A stretch of DNA of 64,000 nucleotides from Rhizobium sp. CSW-27 (GCF_018760785.1 NZ_JAHHZO010000007.1:1-64000), one strand, 5' to 3'. Positions 8,013 to 17,769 are shown, numbered from the stretch's first letter. The notes: generated by a model from the sequence alone, not told the origin. Program-made: numbers and translations.

Positions 8013-8825
8013 TCAGCCTCCCCGCCGGATCGTGATCTTCTGCTGGCGCCAGCCAACCCCGGAGATGAGCACTGCCTTGTCGACGGCGTAGTCGACGATC
8101 ATCATGTCGTTCTTCATGCGATAATTGACGATGCGGTTCTGGCCGCCGCTGACGACGAACAGCACCGGAGCGTCCTGCCCGGAGATGGACCGTGGAAACT
8201 GGATATAGGTCTTGGCGCCGTCGGAATAGACGCGCTTTGGCCGCCAAGAAGCTCCGCCACTGACAGAATAGGAGAAGTTCAGCTTGTCCGGAGCTGTCCC
8301 GGGAATGCCGCCGGTCTCGAGGCGGGCATTAATATCGGCCAGCTTGGTCGACACATCCTCCGGATACTCGAAACCGATCCGGGCCATGTACTGGCTGGGA
8401 TGGGATTTGAGCTGGATATGGTAGGTCCGTCGGGACGTCGTCACGACCATAGACGTGATGAGGCCGGCCTCGGACGGCTTGACGATAAGGTGGATCGCCT
8501 GCCCGCCGGTTGCCCCTGACGTCGCAGGTTCGACCTTCCACCGGACCGTGTCACCGACAAGCACGTCGCGGACGATCTCTCCGCCTTGCAGCTCGATGTC
8601 GCAGACCTGAAGCGGCGAGCAAACCACGGAGGGCTGGGTCTCGCCAAACAGAAAGATGACCTTGCCATTCGGTCCAGTCGTGACCAGACCCGGCGTTCCC
8701 CGCCACTTCCGCGAGATGTTGGTCCCCTTCACCTCGTTCGACGTCATGCTTTGCGCGATTGCCCAATCCGCAAGGGCGAGCCCGGCCATGCAGCCGACGG
8801 CGGCGATCAATCCTGTTCTGTGCAT
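8013..8825 (-). CDS. trbG: TrbG, VirB9-like outer-membrane channel component
   Basis: A 270-aa protein with a signal peptide ([19 protein letters not shown]). The VirB9/CagX domain is recognisable from [14 protein letters not shown] and [24 protein letters not shown] near the middle, and from [19 protein letters not shown] and [15 protein letters not shown] at the C-terminus. With TrbI and TrbH it would form the outer-membrane core complex. The ATG at 8825 has a GGGGAA ribosome site. Confidence 0.92.
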   Translation of the reverse strand: MHRTGLIAAVGCMAGLALADWAIAQSMTSNEVKGTNISRKWRGTPGLVTTGPNGKVIFLFGETQPSVVCSPLQVCDIELQGGEIVRDVLVGDTVRWKVEPATSGATGGQAIHLIVKPSEAGLITSMVVTTSRRTYHIQLKSHPSQYMARIGFEYPEDVSTKLADINARLETGGIPGTAPDKLNFSYSVSGGASWRPKRVYSDGAKTYIQFPRSISGQDAPVLFVVSGGQNRIVNYRMKNDMMIVDYAVDKAVLISGVGWRQQKITIRRGG

Positions 8826-8841
8826 GTGAATTCCCCTGCCC

Positions 8842-9516
8842 TTAAAGCTGTGCAGTCCAGTCGAAGTCCTGGACATAAAGACCGATCGGGTTGAGGCGGA
8901 TGATCGCCTCGTCCTGTGGCGCGGTGAGCGCGACCGTCGCGATGCCGCGGAACCGCCTCGTGCCGGTCTCCTTGCCCTTGCGGTCGCGCTCGTATTCGGT
9001 CCAGTCTATCTGATAGGTCTGTTTGGAAAGGGCGACGATGTTGTTGACCTCGATGGCGACGGTCGATGTCTTCACCTTTTCGAACGGCGAGTTGCCGCGG
9101 AACCAGGCATTGATCTTCTGGGTGGAAGGATCGGATGTCCTGAGCAGCGAATAGGTCCGATCGATGTATTGCTTTTGCACCACGGCATCCGGCGTGATCG
9201 ATTTCAGGCTGGTGATGAAGTTGCCGAGCGTTGCGCGAACGACCCGGGCATCGGCGTACTCGATCTGCTGGGGGAAGCCTGCTGTCACCGACGTGCCGAG
9301 TTTATCGACTTCGACGATGTAGGGCACCAGCTTGACCTGCGTGCTGAGATACATGGCATAGGTGAAGCCAATCACGGCCATCGATAGCCCAAGAATGCCG
9401 ACGATCCTCCATGCGCGTGCGGCCTGGACATAGGATCCATATCGTTCCGTCCATTCCTGCCGCGCGGCAAGGTAAGGGCTGTCGGGCGGCCGGTTTGCTG
9501 CCATCGCTTGTCGCAT
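8842..9516 (-). CDS. trbF: TrbF, VirB8-like assembly protein
   Basis: A 224-aa bitopic inner-membrane protein. A membrane helix near residues 37-58 ([20 protein letters not shown]) is followed by a periplasmic VirB8/TrbF domain with [12 protein letters not shown] and the NTF2-like core up to [11 protein letters not shown]. VirB8 proteins nucleate assembly of the secretion channel. The gene follows trbL by about 10 nt and precedes trbG by 16 nt. Confidence 0.92.
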   Translation of the reverse strand: MRQAMAANRPPDSPYLAARQEWTERYGSYVQAARAWRIVGILGLSMAVIGFTYAMYLSTQVKLVPYIVEVDKLGTSVTAGFPQQIEYADARVVRATLGNFITSLKSITPDAVVQKQYIDRTYSLLRTSDPSTQKINAWFRGNSPFEKVKTSTVAIEVNNIVALSKQTYQIDWTEYERDRKGKETGTRRFRGIATVALTAPQDEAIIRLNPIGLYVQDFDWTAQL

Positions 9517-9525
9517 TTCTGATGA

Positions 9526-10704
9526 TTACTTGTCGTTTCGTTCGGGTGGCGTCTTGGGGCCGGATTGACCGGTGCGGCTCTGATCGAGCTTGGCGTTGGC
9601 AAGTCCCATGATCGAGCCGGCATAGGCTCCGGGCGAACCGATCGCCTTTTCCTTGGCGGCCGAGCCGGCCGCCTTCCCAGCCGACCCGATACCGGCTCCC
9701 ATCCCGCGAAGTGCTGCGCCTGCAATAGAGGATCCCGCGGCGCGTGCGGATTGAGCCGCCGCGGCGCCAGCTCCGACTGCCCCCGCTGCGAGCGACGCTG
9801 CTCCAAGTGCAAATGATGCAGCCTGTCCACCGTGACGGATGGTTTCCATTCCACCTGTGACCGATGCTCCTTGAACAACGCCTTGGATAATGTTCGGGAC
9901 ATACATGGCGATAATGAAGACCACGACCGCGATCCCGGCGATCGCCAATGCGGTCTGAAACTGGTCCCCGACGTCGGGCCGGTTCGCTAGGCCTATCAAG
10001 ACTTCGGAGCCGATCCGGGAAATCATGACCAGAGCCATGAGCTTCATGCCGACTGAGAATGCATAGATGAGATAGCGGATGGCGAAGTCCTTGGTGAAGG
10101 ACGAGCCTCCCAATCCGAGCATGATCATTCCCGCGAGCAGACCGAGATACATCTCGACCATCACGGATACGAAGATCGCGGCAACGAGCGAGAATGCGAT
10201 CACCGTTACGACCATCGCAAAGGCCGCCGAAATGGCGAGCGCGTTGTCCTCGAACAGCCCGAATTGCACTTTCTCTGACATCTTGGTCGCGACGGTCAGA
10301 CCTGCGTTGAACACATCGGCTGGCGAAGCCGTGCCTCCACTAGCGCCGATCTGAAATAGACTATCGACGACCGCCTTCGCGAAGGTTGGTCCCTGCGCGA
10401 GTACGAATGAGAAGAAGCCCACGAACATGATGCGCCGGACCAGTTCAGCAAACCAGCTGTCAAGGGATGCGGCCTGAAGCGCCAGCCAGACGGCAGCAAT
10501 ACCGATTTCGATCCCCGCGAGAATCCAGAACAGGGATCTCGCCGCATCCATGACGGTGGTCTCCCAACCCTTGGCGGCAGTGGTGATCTCGTTCTGGAGG
10601 GCTGTCAGGACCGACCCCTCCTGCGCTATCGCGGGCTGGACCGACACGACGATGAATGCGACGAGCACCGCAATGCCCCTGATCTTCTTGAGTTCAGAGG
10701 TCAT
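9526..10704 (-). CDS. trbL: TrbL, VirB6-like polytopic membrane protein
   Basis: A 392-aa protein with an N-terminal signal-like segment ending in VQPAIAQ and at least five hydrophobic segments between about residues 55 and 290. It ends in a Gly/Ala/Ser-rich tail (AAGAVGAGAAAAQSARAAGSS). This is the usual TrbL/VirB6 architecture: an inner-membrane scaffold for DNA passage. The ATG at 10704 lies 4 nt after the trbK stop. Confidence 0.9.
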   Translation of the reverse strand: MTSELKKIRGIAVLVAFIVVSVQPAIAQEGSVLTALQNEITTAAKGWETTVMDAARSLFWILAGIEIGIAAVWLALQAASLDSWFAELVRRIMFVGFFSFVLAQGPTFAKAVVDSLFQIGASGGTASPADVFNAGLTVATKMSEKVQFGLFEDNALAISAAFAMVVTVIAFSLVAAIFVSVMVEMYLGLLAGMIMLGLGGSSFTKDFAIRYLIYAFSVGMKLMALVMISRIGSEVLIGLANRPDVGDQFQTALAIAGIAVVVFIIAMYVPNIIQGVVQGASVTGGMETIRHGGQAASFALGAASLAAGAVGAGAAAAQSARAAGSSIAGAALRGMGAGIGSAGKAAGSAAKEKAIGSPGAYAGSIMGLANAKLDQSRTGQSGPKTPPERNDK

Positions 10705-10708
10705 GCGA

Positions 10709-10885
10709 TCACCACTCGATCTTCATCTTCTCGCCGCCCGACGTCGGATACTCCCTCGTCGACCCAAAGAACTTTTCGTGCCGCTCTCGCGCTCCCTGTC
10801 TCTCTGAGATCAGGAACCACAGGCCTGTTCCTCCAACAGAGATGATTGCAGCGACGATGGCCAGGATCAGCTTTGTTCTCACCAT
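10709..10885 (-). CDS. trbK: TrbK, small membrane protein (entry-exclusion type)
   Basis: A 58-aa protein starting MVRTKLILAIVAAIISVGG with one membrane helix or uncleaved signal (about 5-27) and a hydrophilic C-terminus ending SGGEKMKIEW. Position between trbJ and trbL and size fit TrbK, which in IncP and Ti plasmids is a small membrane or lipoprotein linked to entry exclusion. No lipobox cysteine is present here. The ATG overlaps the trbJ stop. The C-terminus is nearly the same as that of TrbJ. Confidence 0.8.
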   Translation of the reverse strand: MVRTKLILAIVAAIISVGGTGLWFLISERQGARERHEKFFGSTREYPTSGGEKMKIEW

Positions 10886-11400
10886 TCCACCTTCATTTTC
10901 TCGCCGCCGGATGTTGAGGGCGCAGTTGATTTGAAGAACTCTTCACGGCGCGCCTGGGCGAGGTCCTTGTCCGTCTGCTCGGTCTGGAGCCATGTCCCCA
11001 TCATGGTCATTTGCTGGGAAACCAGGCCGCGCAGCTTCTGCATCTGGGAAACCTGCTGGGCGGCAATCTGGTGGCCGACCTGCAGCGCCTTCATCTGACC
11101 GTCGGCCGACTCCGACATCGATCGCAGCGAGCTCATCGTGCCTTCCTCCGTGTCGAACTGATCCGCTGTCAGGCTCGCCGCCTTGAGCGTGCTGCCGATC
11201 GTGTCCCGGTTCGTGTCTGACCAGGACTGGTAGGTGCTCGAGAAGGATTCGGCATTTGGCAGATTGGTTTTCAGGTCCGCATAGCTCTTGAACCGCTGCT
11301 GAAGGACATCGTCTGCATTGCCCATTGAGAACGAGATGCTTTGCCCCTGATCGACAATGCTGCGCAGGCAGTTCATATTGTGAGGCGCCGCGACTCTCAC
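10879..11400 (-). pseudogene. trbJ: trbJ, truncated at the 5' end (VirB5-like protein)
   Basis: About 165 residues of the C-terminal part of TrbJ remain, recognisable from NMNCLRSIVDQGQSISFSMGN, a family block that normally lies well inside the protein, and from helical repeats further on. The signal peptide and roughly the first 80 residues are missing. The homology breaks at about 11380-11400, and the next gene (sugar ABC ATPase) stops at 11410 with no IS between them. A secreted, pilus-associated protein without a signal peptide cannot be exported, so the gene is almost certainly dead. Confidence 0.85.
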
Positions 11401-11409
11401 GTTTCTCCG

Positions 11410-12465
11410 TCAGAGCGCGACGCCGTCTTGGTTGAACAGATGTGCACGCTGGCTATCCGCAGACAAACGCAAGCTTGAGCCTGGCGGTGCAGTCACCCTT
11501 TCTTTGACAACGATCATCGCTTCCTGGCCTGCGACTTCAAGGGCGACATAGGTGTCAAGCCCCGTAGGTTCCACGGCCTTGACGCGTCCGGCAATCGGCC
11601 CTTGATCATCGAGAACCAGACTATCTGGACGCAACCCAAGCTTCAGGCTGCAGCCTTCCTCGACTGGACCATAGCGTGCAGGCACCGGCAGCACCGTGCC
11701 ATCGGCAAGGCGGACACCGCCGGGTACCGCTGTGACGTCGAAAAAATTCATGCCAGGTGAACCGAGAAAACTCGCCACAAACAAATTAGCGGGATGATCG
11801 TAGAGCTCCAGTGGCGAGCCGATCTGTTCAACGTGCCCACCATTCAAGACGACGATCCGATCTGCCATCGTCATGGCCTCGACCTGATCATGCGTGACGT
11901 AGATAATGGTGCTTCCGAGCCGATTGTGCAGCGCCTTGATTTCGGCCCGCATCTGCACGCGCAGCTTGGCATCGAGGTTTGATAACGGCTCGTCAAAGAG
12001 GAAGACCGCCGGATCGCGTACAATCGCCCTGCCCATTGCAACCCGCTGGCGCTGACCGCCAGAAAGGTGCGCGGGTTTGCGCCCAAGGAGTGGCTCAAGG
12101 CCGAGCATCGCGGCAGCCTGTTGAACCTTGGCTTCAATCGCGGGCTTTTTCCACCCGGCCATCTCCAACGCGAAGCCCATGTTTTGCGCAACGGTCATTT
12201 GCGGATAGAGGGCATAATTCTGGAACACCATTGCGATGTCGCGGTCCTTTGGCGCGACATCATTCACCACTCGGTCGCCAATGGCGATCGTACCGGAGGT
12301 GATGTCCTCAAGGCCCGCAACCATTCGCAGCATCGTGGACTTGCCGCAGCCAGACGGGCCGACCAGGATCACGAACTCGCCGTGCTCTATCTCAACATCG
12401 ACACCACGGATGACGTCGACAGCACCGTAGGACTTCTTCAAGCCCTCAATTGAAACTTTTGCCAA
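11410..12465 (-). CDS. Sugar ABC transporter ATPase (CUT1, MalK/UgpC type)
   Basis: A 351-aa nucleotide-binding subunit with Walker A GPSGCGKST (36-44), signature LSGGQ (134-138), Walker B VFLFDEP (154-160) and a C-terminal TOBE/MalK regulatory domain (about 235-350). The start is TTG with AAGGAGG upstream. It powers the two permeases and binding protein encoded at 12729-15791 on the same strand. A 263-bp gap without a gene separates it from the permease. It directly abuts the truncated trbJ, marking the left border of the carbohydrate island. Confidence 0.93.
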   Translation of the reverse strand: MAKVSIEGLKKSYGAVDVIRGVDVEIEHGEFVILVGPSGCGKSTMLRMVAGLEDITSGTIAIGDRVVNDVAPKDRDIAMVFQNYALYPQMTVAQNMGFALEMAGWKKPAIEAKVQQAAAMLGLEPLLGRKPAHLSGGQRQRVAMGRAIVRDPAVFLFDEPLSNLDAKLRVQMRAEIKALHNRLGSTIIYVTHDQVEAMTMADRIVVLNGGHVEQIGSPLELYDHPANLFVASFLGSPGMNFFDVTAVPGGVRLADGTVLPVPARYGPVEEGCSLKLGLRPDSLVLDDQGPIAGRVKAVEPTGLDTYVALEVAGQEAMIVVKERVTAPPGSSLRLSADSQRAHLFNQDGVAL

Positions 12466-12728
12466 AACAAGTCCTCCTTAGCTGCGTCTTGAAAGGCGTG
12501 TCTTGCACGCCGGACACACGCCGAATGCGGCATTTGCCTGAACGGGCAGCCTCTGCGCGCTCGTTGGTTTCCGGAAAATTGATGTCCAGCGGCAACGCAT
12601 CCGTCATCCGCGACATTCGGTCAGCGCAAGACGCCAATGTCTCTTGAGAGCTGCCATGAGCGGAGAGGCCGGAACGATGGGCGTCCACCTCGTTCCGCCT
12701 CAAGACGACGTATGCGCATGGCATCCGG

Positions 12729-13577
12729 TCAGCCCTTTACAGCGCCGGAGGTCAGGCCGGACACGAAGTAGCGCTGAAAAATCAGATACACGAGCACCGC
12801 CGGAATAACGGTAATGATGATGGCGGAGTTGAGTTGGCCGTAATCGTTGGAGAACTGCCCCTGAAATGCCATTAGCCCGAGGGGAAGCGTCCACTTGTCC
12901 GGATCCTGAAGGATGACAAGCGCCATGGCGAATTCGTTCCAAGTCGCCACAAAGTCCAGGATCAGAAGCGCCGCAAGCACGGGCAGCATGATGGGGAGAA
13001 ACACGCGGCGGAACGTGGTGAAGTGACTAGCACCATCAATCAAAGCCGCCTCGCTCAGTTCCTTCGGGACGCTGCGAAAGAAGCTGTTCAAAATGAATAT
13101 CTGATACGGTAGGCCATTGGCCAGATAAGGCAGGATCAGGCCAAGATAGGTGTCGATCAGGCCCAGCTTGTTCACGAGGGTGAAGATCGGTGCCAGCATC
13201 ACCTGAAAAGGGATCATCGTGCCAAAGACGATGAAAAGCAGCAAAGCTTTGTTCCAGCGGTTTCGCATCCTCGCCAGGGCATATGCAGCAACAGAGGACA
13301 CGATCAGCGCCAATGGCACTTTGATGAAGCTGATCAGCACCGAATTGAAGAAGGTGGCTTCGAAATTGCCAAGCCGCCAGGCTCCCCGGTAATTCTCGAA
13401 AGTTGGATTTTGCGGAGGCAGGAAAGCACCGGTCGTCATAACCTCGGTAACCGTCTTCAGCGAGGTGAAGACGATGAATATGAATGGGGACAACCAGATG
13501 ACGGCGAAGATGACGAGCGCTGCCCAAAGCGCGGTCAAGACAGGGTCGCGCCGCAGTGCATGTACAGGCCTGATCAT
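12729..13577 (-). CDS. Sugar ABC permease (MalG-like, CUT1)
   Basis: A 282-aa inner-membrane protein with six predicted helices. The cytoplasmic loop EAALIDGASHFTTFRRVFLPIMLP (about 185-208) is the EAA motif that contacts the ATPase. The ATGA overlap with the upstream permease gene at 13574-13577 couples their translation. It is part of the ABC operon read leftwards from 15791. Confidence 0.93.
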   Translation of the reverse strand: MIRPVHALRRDPVLTALWAALVIFAVIWLSPFIFIVFTSLKTVTEVMTTGAFLPPQNPTFENYRGAWRLGNFEATFFNSVLISFIKVPLALIVSSVAAYALARMRNRWNKALLLFIVFGTMIPFQVMLAPIFTLVNKLGLIDTYLGLILPYLANGLPYQIFILNSFFRSVPKELSEAALIDGASHFTTFRRVFLPIMLPVLAALLILDFVATWNEFAMALVILQDPDKWTLPLGLMAFQGQFSNDYGQLNSAIIITVIPAVLVYLIFQRYFVSGLTSGAVKG

Positions 13578-14461
13578 TGCGCTGCCTCCTCACGTGCCTG
13601 CGACCAGCGCAGATAGGGGATTACGATGGCAAACGTGACCACGAGCAGGACGACGGAGTTCGCCCCTCCACGACCGAAATCGAATACCTTCATCGATTGA
13701 GTGAACGCCCACAACGCCAACATCTGTGTGCCTTGATTAGGCCCGCCCCCGGTCAAGCCATAGACGATGTCGAAAGATTTCAGCGACTGGATGAGTGTCA
13801 GTACCAGTACGATCGTTACCGTCGGCATGAGAGCGGGCAGCGTGACATACCGGAAGCGGTTCCAGCGCCCAGCACCGTCAATCGCGGACGCTTCCAGCAA
13901 ACTTTTGTCCACGTTCTGAAGGCCCGCCAGGAAGAGCACCATCGCGAACCCCACATGCTGCCAGACATGCGCGAGGAAAACCGAATAAAGCGCTATATCC
14001 CGGTCGCCCAAAAAGTCCGGCACCGGCCAGCCGAGTCCAGCCAGGATCTGCGAAAAAAGCCCGAAAAATGGATCGTACATCCAGCGCCACATCGTCGCGA
14101 CTGCAATAGAGGCGATGATCACCGGGAGGTAGAAGACGACCCGCATAGCCGAGCGGCCATAAAGAGGATAATTGACCCCCAACGCCAGCAGCAGGCCTAT
14201 GATTGGCAGAAAGACCATAGAGAGGACGGTCCACACCATCGTATTGACGAAGGCTGTCCAGAAAACCGGGTCCCTGAAGAGTATATGTTCATAGTTCGAG
14301 AGCCCGACGAAAGGCCGTTCCGGATCAAGTCCGTTCCAGCGCTGGAAGCTCATCAACGTCACGTCGATCATCGGCCAGATCGCGAAGATGAGGTAGATCG
14401 CAAGTGCCGGAGCCACGAAGAGCCACGACGAATTTGCCATTCTGTCGATCAACCTTGCCAT
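13574..14461 (-). CDS. Sugar ABC permease (MalF-like, CUT1)
   Basis: A 295-aa permease starting MARLIDRMANSSWLFVAPAL with six helices and an EAA loop containing EASAIDGAGRWNRFRYVTLP. The ATG at 14461 is chosen because membrane homology starts right after it. The ribosome site is weak, and the frame stays open 19 codons further upstream. It lies 88 nt after the binding-protein gene and overlaps the next permease by ATGA. Confidence 0.9.
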   Translation of the reverse strand: MARLIDRMANSSWLFVAPALAIYLIFAIWPMIDVTLMSFQRWNGLDPERPFVGLSNYEHILFRDPVFWTAFVNTMVWTVLSMVFLPIIGLLLALGVNYPLYGRSAMRVVFYLPVIIASIAVATMWRWMYDPFFGLFSQILAGLGWPVPDFLGDRDIALYSVFLAHVWQHVGFAMVLFLAGLQNVDKSLLEASAIDGAGRWNRFRYVTLPALMPTVTIVLVLTLIQSLKSFDIVYGLTGGGPNQGTQMLALWAFTQSMKVFDFGRGGANSVVLLVVTFAIVIPYLRWSQAREEAAQ

Positions 14462-14549
14462 GGAGGGGTCCCGAGCCTTTCGAATTATTGGAGCATGCGG
14501 ACCGGCGCACTGCTGCACCGGCCCTCTGACAGCTGATCGCCGAGACGCT

Positions 14550-15791
14550 TCAGTTCTTGTTGTCGATAAAGGCCTGCATCGTTTTGGCAGCCGCCTCAGG
14601 TGTCATATCTCCCGCCGCAACGGCCTGAACGACGCGGGAATACTCGTTGCCAACATTCGCCGGCATGGCGAGATCGCCATTTGTGTACAGAGCATCGTAC
14701 TTGGTGAAGAACCTCTGCCATTCATCTTCAATCGCGGACCGCTCAGAGACAGTCACAGCGGTGTTAACCGAGTTCGTGAACAGTATACCGACGACGCTTT
14801 TTTGGACCTCGGCCGAGGTGAAGTAGTCCAGGAACTCTGCAGCGAGATCCGGATTTTTCGCAGTGGACGCGACATAGAGATAGTTAGCGAAGCCGAAGAG
14901 GCGATCGGTTCCGGTTGGGAATGGGAAGACGCCGACATTGTCGATCTTCATGGCGGAATCCTTGAGCATCCCGACCAGCCAATCGCCCTCAAGAACCATC
15001 GCTGCACGTCCAGCTGTGAACAGATTGAAGGCCTGCTGTTGGTCGAGCCCCATGAAGGGCTTCAGCACATAGTTTTCGGTCCAGAACTGATACTCTTTGA
15101 AGGCTTCAGTGACGCACGGCGTTGCCGACCAGCTTGCCTTCATAGCCTTAAGGGCATCGTGGGTTTCGGTTCCGCAGGTCGTCTCCATGATGGTATCCAT
15201 CAAACGCATGATGTGCCAGCCGACGCCGCCTCCAAAGGCGATCGCGGCGATCCCATCGTCCGAGAGCGCTTGGGCTGCAGCCTTAAGTTCACCATAGGTC
15301 TGCGGCACGCTCGTAATGCCCGCCCGCTCAAACAATTGCTTGTTGTAATAGAGGGCTTCGCCGCGAAAGTTGTAAGGCACCCCGTGCTTACCCTCGCCTA
15401 CGCCTTTTGCGAAGGCTGCGGCGGTTGGAACGAAGCGGTCGTTCCATTTGTACTTCTCGTAGTAGGAATCGAGCGACCTGGACATGCCTGCAAGAATATA
15501 CTCGCCACCCAAGCCTCGTCCCGCCCAGCTGAAATATATATCAGGACCCGTGGCAGAACCGGCCGTCACGCGCAGGGCTGTCTTCAGGTCATCCGTTCCA
15601 CGTTTGACGATTTTTACCTCGACGCCGGGATGCTTTGCCTCGAATCCTTCCTCGACTTTCTTGAGCGCCTCTATGCCCGCCTGAGAAGCAGGCGTGAGCA
15701 TCCATATTTCCAACTCCTCGGCACTCGCCTGAGCAGCTGAGCAGAGTGCAAGTAAGCCGAGTACGGCACTGATTTTGGGCAAGGTCGTCAT
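14550..15791 (-). CDS. Sugar ABC transporter substrate-binding protein (CUT1)
   Basis: A 413-aa periplasmic protein with signal peptide MTTLPKISAVLGLLALCSAAQASA and a type 2 binding fold, recognisable from WMLTPASQAGIEALKKV, PDIYFSWAG, GVPYNFRGEALYYNKQLFERAG and AAMVLEGDWLVGML. It is the first gene of the four-gene ABC operon. A GGAGG site precedes the ATG at 15791. Sequence does not give the ligand; context suggests oligosaccharides released by the GH43, GH88 and lyase-type enzymes nearby. Palindromes at 15931-15962 lie 140-170 nt upstream. Confidence 0.9.
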   Translation of the reverse strand: MTTLPKISAVLGLLALCSAAQASAEELEIWMLTPASQAGIEALKKVEEGFEAKHPGVEVKIVKRGTDDLKTALRVTAGSATGPDIYFSWAGRGLGGEYILAGMSRSLDSYYEKYKWNDRFVPTAAAFAKGVGEGKHGVPYNFRGEALYYNKQLFERAGITSVPQTYGELKAAAQALSDDGIAAIAFGGGVGWHIMRLMDTIMETTCGTETHDALKAMKASWSATPCVTEAFKEYQFWTENYVLKPFMGLDQQQAFNLFTAGRAAMVLEGDWLVGMLKDSAMKIDNVGVFPFPTGTDRLFGFANYLYVASTAKNPDLAAEFLDYFTSAEVQKSVVGILFTNSVNTAVTVSERSAIEDEWQRFFTKYDALYTNGDLAMPANVGNEYSRVVQAVAAGDMTPEAAAKTMQAFIDNKN

Positions 15792-15930
15792 ATGTCCTCC
15801 TTTACATATTCTGAATGGCGCCTTGAGGTCGCCTCCTGCTTCCCTCAAACCGTCAGTGCTCTCCCTTGACGGATACGGCCGCCTTTGAAGATCCTCGACA
15901 CTGGATGTATGCGAAAATTATCGCCAAAAC

Positions 15931-15962
15931 AAGATATTTTCTTTATTTTGCGAAACTTTCGT
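15931..15962. promoter_or_regulatory. Paired GAAANTTTC operators in front of the sugar ABC operon
   Basis: In the direction of the ABC operon (minus strand) an outer site, plus-strand GCGAAACTTTCGT at 15950-15962, is followed by an inner site, plus-strand AAGATATTTTCTT at 15931-15943. Their centres are 19 bp apart. The inner site runs directly into a TTGTTT -35-like box, with TACATC 17 nt further on. The same two-site arrangement occurs at 20760-20791 and 25887-25917. Confidence 0.6.
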
Positions 15963-16122
15963 TCCGTCCAGCTCATCTCCCCAAACGGAGCATTGATTGC
16001 TCCCGTAGCTGTACGTGAAAGGCCGATATGCAGTTCCGTTTGCCCAGATTACTCCGAGATGATTCTCGCGTTGACGCAAGGTGCTGCCAGCCAACGCCGC
16101 TTGGCGGCTAATCAATCAGGCA

Positions 16123-17769
16123 TCAGACGGCAGCGATCGTAAACCGCTCGAATTCGGCGTAACCCACGCGCGTCGCAACATTGGAGGGCGTTCCGATGAG
16201 TGCCTGGGCGAAAATCCCGATCTGGACTCCTACCCATCGCCCAGGAGGCGCGAGGAAACCGCTGCCGATCGGCACGAATGTCTCACCATCGGTGCTGTAA
16301 CAGAACCGCACACTGGCCATTGTGGCGCGCAGCATTGAGGGCCAGTAATTTGGGAATGGCGGCACCGGTTGGGGCACGGTCACCGGCTCAAGGATGGCCC
16401 GCACAATAACCGGGCCTGCAACCTTCAGAGGCGCGCTGAGGACTGTCTCAGCGCCACCGGCGCTTGCCTTCAAGCGGGTGACTTGGACGAGTTTCACTCC
16501 ATCCGCCGTGTTCTCCAACCCTATCCAGCCATAATCGGCGCCAAAGACCAGCAGTCCGGCCCTTTCTCCCTCAAGGTTGGGTGCAAGCGACAGTGTCGCC
16601 GTGACGCTGAACGCCATTCCGGGCAGCTTTTGGGTCAGCAAGTTGCCTGCTTCCCAAAGGTTGGCGGAAGAAGAGACCGACTTCAGCCGCAGCTTGCCTT
16701 TGATCGAGGCGTCAAACCAATCGCTGGCGGGGTTGGCGCTCCACTGCCAGCCCAGATGAAAGCCATCTTTGAAGTCGTCATCGGCTACGGGGGCTGCGAC
16801 TGGGTGGACCGGCAAGTCTGGCTTTCTGAAGCTCTGCACAGGTTGTCCGTAGTGCTTACCCTCTTGCCGCTCGCCGATCAGAGGCCAACCGTCATCATCC
16901 CAGATCATTGGCTGGAGCATGACGCGGCGTCCGTAGGCATCGGTGTCCTGAAAATGGAGAAACCAGTTCTCATTGCCGTCTGGTGTGTCGACCCAAGCAC
17001 CCTGGTGGGGACCGTTAATCTCGGTTGCGCCTTGATCCATGACCGAGCGGCCCTCGTATGGTCCCTCTATAGCCTCAGAGCGGAACACTCCTTGCCACCC
17101 TCCCTTGACTGACCCTGCGGGGGCGAAGACATAGTAGTAACGGCCGCGCTTGTAGAGCTTTGGTCCCTCGACGGTGAACCATGGCATCAGACCCTGTGAG
17201 GTCTCAACCGGCGGAAAGGCTCCAGCTTCAATGATGCGGATCTCCTCGCCGACAGTTGCCGTTCCGTCAGCATTAAGTCGTTTCAGGGCAATGATGTTGT
17301 CGATACCCGAGCGCGACTTTGCAAAGGCGTAGACGAGATAGCCCTGCCCGTCTTCGTCCCAAAGTGGCGCGGGGTCGATCGCCCCTTTAGTCGCATCAAC
17401 GAGAACCGGCGGCGTCCAGGGGCCCGTGGGATCGATCGCGGTGACCACGTAAGTGCCGAAATCCGGGTCTGCGTAGTAGATCATGAATTTATCGTTGCGG
17501 TGTCGTATCGTCGGGGCCCAGACGCCTCCGCCCCGGCGAGGCACCAAATAATGTGCCTCTGGCACAAGCCGCGAAAGGGCATAGCCGATGATCGTCCAAT
17601 TTACCAGATCGCGCGAATGCAGGATTGGCAGCCCAGGCACGTTCGTGAAACTCGAGGAAGTCAAATAGTAATCATCGCCGACCCGAACGACGTCTACATC
17701 GGAGTAATCGCCGTTGAGCACCGGATTGAGGTAAGTCCCGTCTCGTTGATCAGATATCCAGGCGGTCAT
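16123..17769 (-). CDS. Glycoside hydrolase family 43 enzyme (beta-xylosidase / arabinofuranosidase type)
   Basis: A 548-aa cytoplasmic enzyme without a signal peptide. The five-bladed GH43 domain (about 13-320) shows the catalytic triad: base D24 in GDYSDVDVV, D132 in IDPAPLWDEDG and acid E201 in VEGPK. The C-terminal beta-sandwich (about 340-545) is the DUF1349-like domain typical of xylosidase-type GH43. It would trim non-reducing xylosyl or arabinosyl residues from imported oligosaccharides. Two adjacent ATGs exist; the second (17769) is better placed after GAGGAA. It is likely transcribed from the operator at 18108. Confidence 0.9.
   Translation of the reverse strand: MTAWISDQRDGTYLNPVLNGDYSDVDVVRVGDDYYLTSSSFTNVPGLPILHSRDLVNWTIIGYALSRLVPEAHYLVPRRGGGVWAPTIRHRNDKFMIYYADPDFGTYVVTAIDPTGPWTPPVLVDATKGAIDPAPLWDEDGQGYLVYAFAKSRSGIDNIIALKRLNADGTATVGEEIRIIEAGAFPPVETSQGLMPWFTVEGPKLYKRGRYYYVFAPAGSVKGGWQGVFRSEAIEGPYEGRSVMDQGATEINGPHQGAWVDTPDGNENWFLHFQDTDAYGRRVMLQPMIWDDDGWPLIGERQEGKHYGQPVQSFRKPDLPVHPVAAPVADDDFKDGFHLGWQWSANPASDWFDASIKGKLRLKSVSSSANLWEAGNLLTQKLPGMAFSVTATLSLAPNLEGERAGLLVFGADYGWIGLENTADGVKLVQVTRLKASAGGAETVLSAPLKVAGPVIVRAILEPVTVPQPVPPFPNYWPSMLRATMASVRFCYSTDGETFVPIGSGFLAPPGRWVGVQIGIFAQALIGTPSNVATRVGYAEFERFTIAAV

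Noticed and set aside
13577-14536. 319-codon open frame on the plus strand
   Set aside because: It is the antisense shadow of the MalF-type permease gene, with no ribosome site and a composition rich in Arg/His/Asp typical of shadow frames.
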